Shown: piece by piece, positions 26,333 to 33,328 of the stretch | Layout: the number at the start of each line of letters is the position of its first letter | Position numbering within the stretch: position 1 is the stretch's first letter | Assembly (NCBI GenBank): GCA_946186925.1 | Contig: CAMHPA010000014.1 | Coordinates: 1-57,415, forward strand | From: an uncultured Bacteroidota bacterium | GTDB taxonomy: Bacteria > Bacteroidota > Bacteroidia > Bacteroidales > SZUA-534 | Direction: 5' to 3' | DNA length: 57,415 nt | Program-made: the position numbers and the translations under genes | Notes under the pieces: generated by a model | Seen by the model: the letters and a program-made list of their open reading frames with translations, nothing else | The model's database searches: none | What the model was told of the DNA's origin: nothing

Positions 26333-26717
26333 GAATGGCTATTGAAAACGCTCAAAAAGCGATGCTTTTCCCGCAAAAAAACATTTTCCTTTTCCAACCA
26401 ACATCCGTATTTTTGTATGCTTTGCACCGCAAAGTTTAATAAGTTGATTGGTTAGTTTTAAATATACAATAGAATAGAGAAGAAATAAAACATTAACATA
26501 TTGGGCTTTACGCTCTTATTTCGATTGTCGAAACACCCCGAGTAAACAATGTGCCGAAATGAGTTGCGAAGGTTCACGCCTTGTGGCGTGGACTGTTTCG
26601 TGCTTGTCAGGCACAATGGTAGGGGTACCACGACAATATGACAAGCATTAAAAAACGAAACGGTTTGCGCTTTTTTCTTTTTGTGCTTTTGTGATAAGGG
26701 CGGCTCACAAAAACAAA

Positions 26718-26936
26718 ATGAAAGAGCAACCCCACATAGGAGAACTGATTAAAGCACAGTTGCGCGAGCAGGGGCTTACCAACGACTGGCTGGCGCGGCA
26801 ACTGTCGTGCAACATACGCACTGTGGCCAAAATCTTTCATAAGCAGACCATCGACACCCAACAACTTATGCGCATATCGAAGGCCCTGAACTTCGACTTC
26901 TTTAAAATTTATTCCGACAATTTCAATAGCCGATAG
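26718..26936 (+). CDS. XRE-type helix-turn-helix regulator
   Basis: The 72-residue product is one HTH domain: MKEQPHIGELIKAQLREQG, then LTNDWLARQLSCNIRTVAKIF (turn and recognition helix), then IDTQQLMRISKALNFDFFKIYS. This layout, with 'IGELIK', 'IDT..LmRIS..L..DFF..YS', is a regulator type I know from many Bacteroidales genomes. It has no ligand or dimerisation domain. The ATG at 26718 is preferred to a GTG 27 bases upstream. Two 15-bp dyads begin one base after its stop, a good position for an operator that controls the following genes or the regulator itself. Confidence 0.82.
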   Translation: MKEQPHIGELIKAQLREQGLTNDWLARQLSCNIRTVAKIFHKQTIDTQQLMRISKALNFDFFKIYSDNFNSR

Positions 26937-26973
26937 TGCCCAAAACGGGCAGTTGCAATGCCCAAAGTAGGCA
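26937..26973. promoter_or_regulatory. Two operator-like dyads 22 bp apart
   Basis: TGCCCAAAACGGGCA (26937-26951) is a dyad with five-base arms. TGCCCAAAGTAGGCA (26959-26973) is a near copy with four-base arms. Their starts are 22 bp apart, two helical turns. They sit between the HTH gene and the -7 box at 27007, a typical operator position. Confidence 0.6.
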
Positions 26974-27006
26974 GTATGGATTATAGCCGTGAGGTGGTGA
27001 GGTGCG

Positions 27007-27014
27007 TATTTTTG
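27007..27014 (+). promoter_or_regulatory. -7 element for the AT-rich gene block
   Basis: TATTTTTG at 27007-27014 fits TAnnTTTG. It precedes the ATGs at 27029 and 27038 and makes the GTG at 27002 an unlikely start. Confidence 0.5.
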
Positions 27015-27028
27015 TTTCTATATTAAAA

Positions 27029-27685
27029 ATGAAGGTTATGAGAAATATTTTCTTCCAAATAGAAACCGAAGAATCTGTTGACAAAGATTATGTTTTAGTT
27101 TTTGTGAATAATGATTCTAATATTAAAGCGGCGAAAACCATAATAGAAGCGTTGTACTGTGTTGAAAAGGCTAACATTGCAGATGCTGTTAAAACTTCGG
27201 CCCATAAAATATTTAAAGCCATTTATGTTTATCCAAAGAAAGATGTTTCTACAGAAGACATAAAATGTTTGCTTGATGAAATTAGTGCAAGCGATGGTGT
27301 TGTATCAGATATAATCAATGCTTTTTTGATGCAACGAGAAGAAGTTTTAATTCGTCAGAAAGATATTTTGAATGATTATGGTAGAGTTATTATGAAAATG
27401 GCAAAATGTGACAAAAAGAATATCATTAACGATATGTGCTTGATATGGAAGAAACTTGTCTGCGATGCTACGGGAATTGCTATTGATTCATCGGATAAAA
27501 AAATGGTAGAATCGATAGGACAATTACCAAATAAAGAGCACGTGGCAGAGTTGTATCGTGATGTTATTATTGATTACCTTAATAAAGACGATGATTCATT
27601 TAATATGAAAGTGACAAGAATATTCAATGCAACAAATGCTTTTATTTTTGAAATGTTTAAATCAGTACAATTGTCTAATTTATAA
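27029..27685 (+). CDS. Hypothetical soluble protein, AT-rich accessory block
   Basis: The 218-residue product has no signal peptide and no membrane helix. I recognise no family. It begins with alternating strands (RNIFFQIETEESVDKDYVLVFV), continues with Lys/Glu-rich helices (SNIKAAKTIIEALYCVEKAN) and has a helical C-terminal half (EEVLIRQKDILNDYGRVIMKM, WKKLVCDATGIAID). Three Cys are spread without a pattern. The text is visibly AT-rich compared with the neighbouring housekeeping genes. It is followed after 11 bases by the small BspA-type gene, so an operon is likely. Either ATG 27029 or 27038 may be used; both lie just after the predicted promoter. Confidence 0.7.
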   Translation: MKVMRNIFFQIETEESVDKDYVLVFVNNDSNIKAAKTIIEALYCVEKANIADAVKTSAHKIFKAIYVYPKKDVSTEDIKCLLDEISASDGVVSDIINAFLMQREEVLIRQKDILNDYGRVIMKMAKCDKKNIINDMCLIWKKLVCDATGIAIDSSDKKMVESIGQLPNKEHVAELYRDVIIDYLNKDDDSFNMKVTRIFNATNAFIFEMFKSVQLSNL

Positions 27686-27696
27686 TAACTTGAATT

Positions 27697-28656
27697 ATGA
27701 AACGGATTTTATTAATCATTTTTGCCATAATGCTTGCAGGGCAGGCGTGGGCACAGGAACATTTTAGTTTTTCTGATAGGTGTGAAACAGGCCAAACTTT
27801 GTATTATTCTATCAAATATACTGCAGAAACAGAATATGAGGTAAAAGTAACCTATCCTTATAAGAATATTCACTCATATGATTATGCTATATATGGTAGC
27901 TACAGCAAGCCAACAGGGGATTTGGTTATTCCAGATATTGTAACTTATAATAATGTAAAATACGCAGTAACAAGCATAGATGAGTATGCATTTAAGAATT
28001 GCTATGGTTTAATATCAGTTAGCATTCCTAATACTGTCGCAAGTATTGATAAGAGTGCATTCTCTGGTTGCGGAGGTTTGAAAACAATCAATATTCCAAA
28101 TTCTGTTACAAGCATTGGTGATTGGGCTTTCTCTGGGTGTAATAGTTTGAGAACGCTCGATATTCCAAATTCTGTTACAAGCATCGGTGAAAATGCGTTC
28201 GTCGGTTGTTGTAAAAATTTGAGTAAACTCAATATTCCAAAGTCAATTGTATCAATTGGCTTTGATGTTTTTCCAAAATTAAGCGAGAATGCCGTAATAG
28301 ATGAATGGGATTGTTTCGTTAAAAATTTGCAGTTCAACGAATATGGTAACGCGTGCTATATAGGCAACAAGGAAAATCCGTATTTATGCCTTGTTAAAGC
28401 AAAATCAACAGAAATCACATCGTGCACTATAAACGCTAAATGTAAGGCTATTTATGATGGTGCGTTCAAAGGTTGTGAGGAATTGACAGACATAGCCATT
28501 CCAAATACAATTTCATTCATAGGACGAAATGCCTTTAAAGATTGCATTAACCTTACAATATATTGTCAGGCAAAAGTAAAGCATTCTAAATGGCACAGTG
28601 ATTGGAATCCCAATAGGTGTGTTGTTGTATGGGGCGCCACACATAAATTCAAATAA
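27697..28656 (+). CDS. Small secreted BspA-type leucine-rich repeat protein
   Basis: The 319-residue product has a signal peptide (MKRILLIIFAIMLAGQAWA). Six or so BspA-type LRR_5 repeats follow, of the form 'ItSIGe.AFsgCnsLrtldIPnSV' (about 85-195 and 255-290). A 60-residue insertion contains YIGNKENPYLCLVKAKSTEIT..., CTINAKCKAIYDGAF. This insertion and the ending WHSDWNPNRCVVVWGA match the linkers of the 5971-residue protein at 36045-53960, so the two share ancestry. There is no T9SS tail, so it is either periplasmic or released by another route. BspA-type proteins bind host or matrix proteins in some oral species. The text is AT-rich, unlike the giant gene. Confidence 0.88.
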   Translation: MKRILLIIFAIMLAGQAWAQEHFSFSDRCETGQTLYYSIKYTAETEYEVKVTYPYKNIHSYDYAIYGSYSKPTGDLVIPDIVTYNNVKYAVTSIDEYAFKNCYGLISVSIPNTVASIDKSAFSGCGGLKTINIPNSVTSIGDWAFSGCNSLRTLDIPNSVTSIGENAFVGCCKNLSKLNIPKSIVSIGFDVFPKLSENAVIDEWDCFVKNLQFNEYGNACYIGNKENPYLCLVKAKSTEITSCTINAKCKAIYDGAFKGCEELTDIAIPNTISFIGRNAFKDCINLTIYCQAKVKHSKWHSDWNPNRCVVVWGATHKFK

Positions 28657-28686
28657 ATACTTTAGTCAAATATGGTTTCATAAACA

Positions 28687-29136
28687 ATGTCTCTTATTAA
28701 ATGTCCCAATTGCGAAAATGAAATAGATTCTTTCGCATCCAAATGCCCACATTGCGGTTTAGAACGTAAAAGTGGTAAGGTGACTATTATTGGTTACACC
28801 GAAAAATTTGCATTAAATCCATCTGTTTCTGTATTTAAAAACGGCATTAAAATTGGAAAAGTTGTGCCAAAAGGAAAAATGGAGATTGATGTTGAAAAAG
28901 TATGTGAACTGCAGTTCAAATGTGGATTTCGTTCCACCAATTGTTTCGTGACGCTAAACGATTGGGTTTTGCTTTCTTTTAATAGAACGACAGGAGAACT
29001 AAGTGCAAATATTACGGATGAATACCATTGTCAAAATTCTATCAATCAGGCAGAAAAAAGTGATAAAAAACGAATAGGTTGTGCAATAATCCTTGTAATC
29101 ATATTGCTTTATTTGGCTTATTTGTTTTTGAGTTAA
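28687..29136 (+). CDS. Zinc-ribbon protein with C-terminal membrane anchor
   Basis: The 149-residue product starts with a zinc ribbon, KCPNCENEIDSFASKCPHCG (two CxxC pairs). A beta-rich middle domain follows (GKVTIIGYTEKFALNPSVSV, then KIGKVVPKGKMEIDV), which resembles small domains that present a PEGA-like or DUF2846-like sheet; this is only an impression. The protein ends in a membrane helix (CAIILVIILLYLAYLFLS) with almost nothing beyond, so it is a tail-anchored inner-membrane protein with its body in the cytosol. It lies 30 bases after the BspA-type gene in the same AT-rich block. The function is unknown. Confidence 0.75.
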   Translation: MSLIKCPNCENEIDSFASKCPHCGLERKSGKVTIIGYTEKFALNPSVSVFKNGIKIGKVVPKGKMEIDVEKVCELQFKCGFRSTNCFVTLNDWVLLSFNRTTGELSANITDEYHCQNSINQAEKSDKKRIGCAIILVIILLYLAYLFLS

Positions 29137-29217
29137 TAGTAATCTGCAACTACTTGATTAAAAGTTGAAAATGACATTTTTGCCTTTTTGTTTAATGATA
29201 AGTACCATTACAAACTT

Positions 29218-29283
29218 ATGATATTGAAATATCACATTGTCAAGGTTGGCAACGAGGCCAAACGCGTGATGATAAACGATTGA
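29218..29283 (+). pseudogene. Remnant of a T9SS sorting tail
   Basis: A 21-residue frame, MILKYHIVKVGNEAKRVMIND, ends at TGA 29281-29283. Its last part (HIVKVGNEAKRVMI) matches the last residues of the giant protein (YIVKTGNTAKRVMIQ) and of the xylanase (KATGEAKRVMVY). No passenger is attached, so this is probably the surviving 3' end of a deleted surface-protein gene. Confidence 0.6.
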
Positions 29284-30048
29284 TAGGTAATTTATTATAA
29301 CATATATGTAGGGGCGAATAATCATTCGCCCCTACGTGTTTTATTCCGCGCCCTGTCGGACAGAAATTGTAAGAAAAATTGGAAATAAAATTTTGTAAAA
29401 TTCTTAAAATCAAAATCATATCGTTATAACAAACAATAGGGATTTGTCCCGTTAGGGACAACAGATTGGTAGAAATGCGTTACAAAGAAAATGGCGTGCC
29501 GTAGGTACGCAACGCGTTTTAATGTGGCGTACCTACGGCACGCTCATTCTATAACGAATGCCACATTCTACCAATCTTACGCACCTACGGCGCGTTTTTT
29601 GGGGAACCGCGCCCTTTTGGGCGGAAATGCAAAATCGCCTGAAAGGCGGCAACAATAATAACCGTGGGTTGAGCGAAGCGAAACCTACGGCACAGCAGCA
29701 CCGCACAACCGCCTGAAAGGCGGAACTAAACTGAAAGTATCGCCTTTCAGGCGAGAGCCGAGTGGCGACATTTACCGTAAGCCGCGCTACGCTTGCATAC
29801 GGTTATGATTATTAGCGTCTTTCAGACGTTTCTGAATAATTTTCTAAAAATTTCCCGCGCAGCGGCCCGAACCCCCATTATCCGCTTGCGGATAAAAATC
29901 GGGTTTGTTTGGATATGTTTGGTTAGAGAAAATCTGTTTGAATCGGATAAAATCGGTTAGAGAAATAAATCAGGGAATCATTTTTTTGAAGGAATGTTTT
30001 GCTACCACATTCAATCCCCGCTCAATCTTTCTGTTAACGAATTTATGT
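29284..30048. repeat. Mosaic of palindromic intergenic repeats upstream of ffh
   Basis: No gene is seen. The region holds many palindromes. They include GTAGGGGCGAAT-aatc-ATTCGCCCCTAC (29308-29335), a nested inverted repeat at 29463-29577, and CGCCTGAAAGGCGG at 29636 and 29709. CGCCTTTCAGGCG (29741-29753), ACCGTA...TACGGT (about 29774-29803), CGTCTttcAGACG (about 29816-29828) and TTATCCGC-tt-GCGGATAA (about 29879-29896) complete the set. Such elements recur across Bacteroidales genomes. Confidence 0.7.
29463..29577. repeat. Nested inverted repeat element
   Basis: The outer arms AGATTGGTAGAA (29463-29474) and TTCTACCAATCT (29566-29577) are exact complements. The inner arms GCGTGCCGTAGGTACGC (29494-29510) and GCGTACCTACGGCACGC (29527-29543) are also exact complements. 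The element could fold as one long hairpin in RNA or single-stranded DNA. Confidence 0.8.
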
Positions 30049-30056
30049 TACCTTTG
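30049..30056 (+). promoter_or_regulatory. -7 element for ffh
   Basis: TACCTTTG at 30049-30056 fits TAnnTTTG and lies 33 bases before the ATG at 30090. Confidence 0.55.
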
Positions 30057-30089
30057 CCTTTCGTAAAAAAACAGTAACAATTTAAGAAA

Positions 30090-31439
30090 ATGTTTGAAAA
30101 TCTGTCAGATAAACTCGAACGCTCTTTCAAGATTCTGAAAGGCGAGGGCAAAATCACCGAAATAAACGTTGCCGAAACGCTCAAAGAGGTGCGCAAAGCC
30201 CTGCTCGACGCCGACGTCAATTACAAAACCGCAAAGACATTCACCGATACCGTTAAGCAGAAAGCGCTGGGACAGAATGTGTTAACGTCAATCAAGCCTG
30301 GACAGTTGATGATTAAGATTGTCCACGACGAGTTGGTTGAACTGATGGGCTCGACGGCCGAAGATATTAATCTGAAGGGCAATCCGACAGTTATTCTGAT
30401 TGCGGGTCTGCAAGGTTCGGGTAAGACAACCTTCAGCGGAAAACTCGCTAACCGCCTGAAAACTAAGCGCGGAAAGATGCCGCTTTTGATTGCGGGCGAC
30501 GTTTATCGTCCTGCCGCTATCGACCAATTGAAAGTGCTTGGCCAACAGATTGGCGTTGAGGTATATACCGAGGAAGGCAACCAAAATCCCGTGCAGATTG
30601 CCACCAACGGACTCAAATATGCGAAGCAGAAAGGTTTCGACCTTGTGATTGTCGATACCGCTGGCCGTCTGGCTGTCGATGAGCAGATGATGGACGAGAT
30701 TGCCGCCATTAAAAAGGCCGTTACGCCGCACGAGACCTTGTTCGTGGTCGATTCGATGACGGGTCAGGATGCGGTGAACACAGCCAAAGAGTTCAACGAC
30801 CGACTCGATTTCGACGGCGTTGTTCTGACCAAACTCGATGGCGACACCCGCGGCGGTGCGGCGCTTTCAATCCGTTCGGTGGTGAACAAGCCAATCAAGT
30901 TTGTTGGAATGGGCGAGAAGATGGACGCGCTCGACGTGTTCCACCCCGACCGTATGGCCGACCGCATTTTGGGTATGGGCGATATCGTCTCGTTGGTTGA
31001 GCGCGCTCAGGAGCAGTTCGATGCCGAAGAAGCCCGCGCCATTCAGAAGAAAATCGCCAAAAACACCTTCAATTTCAACGATTTCCTGTCGCAAATCAAT
31101 CAGGTGAAGAAGATGGGCAATCTGAAAGACCTTGCGTCGATGATTCCTGGAATCGGCAAGGCCGTGAAGGATATGGATATCGACGACAACGCCTTCAAGG
31201 GCATTGAGGCGATAATCGGCTCGATGACACCCGCCGAGCGCGAAACGCCCGCCATTATCAACGGCAGCCGTCGCAAGCGCATAGCAGCGGGCAGCGGCAC
31301 TTCGATTCAGGAGGTTAACCGCCTGATGAAGCAGTTTGAGGATACCAGCAAGATGATGAAAATGGTGAGCGGCGGCAACGGCGCAAAAAGAATGGCACAG
31401 ATGATGAGCCAGATGAAAAATATGAGAGGAAGAATGTAG
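30090..31439 (+). CDS. ffh: Signal recognition particle protein Ffh
   Basis: The 449-residue product is the SRP54 GTPase that binds signal sequences and 4.5S RNA and delivers ribosomes to FtsY at the inner membrane. The N domain helices (1-95) lead to the G domain with G1 GLQGSGKTT (106-114), ADVYRP-type GDVYRPAAIDQL, G3 DTAGR, and G4 TKLDGDTRGG. The C-terminal M domain (about 300-449) includes MGNLKDLASMIPG and the Gly/Met-rich end (SGGNGAKRMAQMMSQMKNM). The length is normal. It is probably transcribed alone or with folD, across a repeat-filled 122-base gap. Confidence 0.98.
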   Translation: MFENLSDKLERSFKILKGEGKITEINVAETLKEVRKALLDADVNYKTAKTFTDTVKQKALGQNVLTSIKPGQLMIKIVHDELVELMGSTAEDINLKGNPTVILIAGLQGSGKTTFSGKLANRLKTKRGKMPLLIAGDVYRPAAIDQLKVLGQQIGVEVYTEEGNQNPVQIATNGLKYAKQKGFDLVIVDTAGRLAVDEQMMDEIAAIKKAVTPHETLFVVDSMTGQDAVNTAKEFNDRLDFDGVVLTKLDGDTRGGAALSIRSVVNKPIKFVGMGEKMDALDVFHPDRMADRILGMGDIVSLVERAQEQFDAEEARAIQKKIAKNTFNFNDFLSQINQVKKMGNLKDLASMIPGIGKAVKDMDIDDNAFKGIEAIIGSMTPAERETPAIINGSRRKRIAAGSGTSIQEVNRLMKQFEDTSKMMKMVSGGNGAKRMAQMMSQMKNMRGRM

Positions 31440-31561
31440 TGAGTAAAGAGTAAGGCGTAAAGAGTAAAGATTCGTCCAACAGCAAGCGCTCAACTCTCTC
31501 CACCTTCTCAACATTACACTTTACACATTAAACATTAAACATTACACAAAAACATAATAGT
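31440..31561. repeat. Low-complexity repeats between ffh and folD
   Basis: GTAAAGAGTAA-type repeats directly after the ffh stop and ACATTA(A/C)AC-type repeats (31511-31548) before folD. The right half resembles the tract near 11240-11280. No hairpin with a T run is seen. Confidence 0.55.
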
Positions 31562-32443
31562 ATGCAACTAATTGACGGAAAGGCAATAAACCAGCAAATG
31601 CAGGCTGAAATTCTTCAGCAGGTTGAGGAGATGGTGAAAAACGGGCAGAAACGCCCCAATCTGGCTGTGATTCAGGTGGGCGACGATGGTGCCAGCACCA
31701 CTTACGTGAACAGCAAAATCAAGACTTGCCACGCTGTGGGTTTTGAATCCACCGATGTGCGCTTCCCCGCCGACATAACCGAGGCCGAACTGCTTGCCAA
31801 AATCGCCGAAATCAATGCCGACCCGAATGTGGACGGATTGATTGTGCAACTGCCACTGCCAAAGCATATTAGCGAGAATAAAGTTATAGAGGCTATCGAC
31901 TATCGCAAAGATGTTGACGGTTTCCACCCAATCAACACTGGCCGTATGGCGATGAGTCTGCCTGCTTTTTTGCCCGCAACACCTGCGGGAATTATGGAGT
32001 TGTTGGCACGCTATAATATTGAAACAGAGGGGAAAGAGTGCGTTGTTTTGGGCCGTAGCAACATTGTCGGCACGCCAATCAGTCTGCTGATGTCACGCAA
32101 ATCGAACCCAGGCAACGCCACAGTAACCATTTGCCACAGCCGCTCGAAAAATTTGAAAGATATTTGCCGCCGCGCTGATATTCTGATAGTTGCAATCGGC
32201 AAGCCCGAGTTTGTAACCGCCGATATGATTAAGCCAGGTGCCGTTGTAATCGACGTGGGCATTCACCGCCTGCCGTCAACCGAGACCAAATCGGGATTCA
32301 AACTCAAAGGCGATGTCAAGTTCGATGAGGTGGCGCCACTTTGCAGTTACATTACGCCCGTTCCAGGCGGTGTCGGCCCAATGACAATCATTAGTTTGCT
32401 GAAAAACACGCTTTTAGCGGGACAGCATAAGATTTACGAATAA
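31562..32443 (+). CDS. folD: Bifunctional methylene-THF dehydrogenase/cyclohydrolase FolD
   Basis: The 293-residue product interconverts 5,10-methylene-THF and 10-formyl-THF in the cytosol. Signatures are clear: [18 protein letters not shown] with the catalytic Lys, [25 protein letters not shown], the NADP-binding [17 protein letters not shown], and the closing [18 protein letters not shown]. The length is normal. The methyltransferase gene follows after 11 bases. Confidence 0.97.
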   Translation: MQLIDGKAINQQMQAEILQQVEEMVKNGQKRPNLAVIQVGDDGASTTYVNSKIKTCHAVGFESTDVRFPADITEAELLAKIAEINADPNVDGLIVQLPLPKHISENKVIEAIDYRKDVDGFHPINTGRMAMSLPAFLPATPAGIMELLARYNIETEGKECVVLGRSNIVGTPISLLMSRKSNPGNATVTICHSRSKNLKDICRRADILIVAIGKPEFVTADMIKPGAVVIDVGIHRLPSTETKSGFKLKGDVKFDEVAPLCSYITPVPGGVGPMTIISLLKNTLLAGQHKIYE

Positions 32444-32454
32444 ACCCGAACGAT

Positions 32455-33237
32455 ATGCAGGAGCGTCACACCAATCGGAAACTATATTTTGAGGAGCAGG
32501 CATACACCACTCAAAAGTATGTGATTCCGTTCATTTCCAAGCAAATAGAAATAACGCCTGCGACTCGTGTGCTTGAGATTGGTTGTGGCGAGGGCGGCAA
32601 CCTGAAACCTTTTATGGACTTGGGCTGCAAATGCGTTGGTATTGATATTGTTGAAAGCCAGATAAATAACGCTCGCGAATATTTCAGCGACCACCCGAAT
32701 TTCAAAAATCTTGAGTTGATTGCTTCTGATATTTACGATATTCAACGTTCTGATTTTCAGTTTGATGTAATAATCTTGCGCGATGTGATTGAACACATTC
32801 ACAATCAAGAGCGTTTTATGGATTTCGTGAAACGATTTATGACAGCTAACGGTGTGATTTTCTTTGGTTTCCCGCCGTGGCACAATCCTTTTGGCGGTCA
32901 CCAGCAGATTTGCGCAAGCCGGTTGTCGAAAGTGCCGTATCTGCATTTGCTGCCATACTCGCTCTATCGTTGGGTGCTGCGCAAAGGAGGGGAGACCGAG
33001 GGCAAAATCGACGCTTTGATTGAGATTAAAGACACCGGTATCACCATTGAACGTTTTGAGCGGATAGCCCGCAAAAACGGCTTCGAAATGGCTGAGCGTC
33101 AATTATATCTGTTTAATCCGAATTACGAGATAAAGTTTGGTCTGAAGCCGCGCCGCGCCTGGCCGATTTTCCGTAGTCTGCCTTATCTGCGCAATTTCTA
33201 TACTACGGCGGGGTATTATTTGTTACGAGCCAAATAA
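32455..33237 (+). CDS. Class I SAM-dependent methyltransferase
   Basis: The 260-residue product has a Rossmann-type methyltransferase core: motif I VLEIGCGEGGNLKPF, acidic end of strand 2 CVGIDIVESQI, motif II-like IASDIYD and motif IV IILRDVIEHIHNQERF. The HxH-poor C-terminal half (GFPPWHNPFGGHQQIC...) extends beyond the minimal fold. The sequence resembles the Methyltransf_11/25 group, which acts on small molecules, lipids or sugars; the substrate is not evident. It is coupled closely to folD, which may only reflect shared transcription. A bidirectional terminator follows. Confidence 0.85.
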   Translation: MQERHTNRKLYFEEQAYTTQKYVIPFISKQIEITPATRVLEIGCGEGGNLKPFMDLGCKCVGIDIVESQINNAREYFSDHPNFKNLELIASDIYDIQRSDFQFDVIILRDVIEHIHNQERFMDFVKRFMTANGVIFFGFPPWHNPFGGHQQICASRLSKVPYLHLLPYSLYRWVLRKGGETEGKIDALIEIKDTGITIERFERIARKNGFEMAERQLYLFNPNYEIKFGLKPRRAWPIFRSLPYLRNFYTTAGYYLLRAK

Positions 33238-33281
33238 TCATATAATTGAGGCAAATCAGTTTCAATCGTTAGCACAAAATA

Positions 33282-33309
33282 AAAAAGGCGGACCGAAATC
33301 CGCCTTTTC
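33282..33309. terminator. Bidirectional terminator
   Basis: AAAAAGGCGGA-ccgaaa-TCCGCCTTTT forms a hairpin with A and T runs on either side. It serves the methyltransferase gene on plus and the xylanase gene on minus. Confidence 0.92.
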
Positions 33310-33328
33310 TATTTCAATCTACTGATTA

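Larger units (their letters stand above)
26007..26717. other. Gene-poor accessory gap before the HTH regulator
   Basis: Besides the terminator and the 33-bp repeats, this gap contains a candidate -7 box, TATTTTTG at 26408-26415, and a short hairpin, TCACGCC-ttgt-GGCGTGG, at about 26573-26591. No convincing gene is seen. If the -7 box is used, the regulator mRNA has a leader of nearly 300 bases. Confidence 0.5.

Noticed and set aside
26084-26345. Short frames on both strands across the 33-bp repeats.
   Set aside because: They exist because the period is a multiple of three. Neither shows a domain, a convincing start context or a link to neighbours. The repeats are reported as such.
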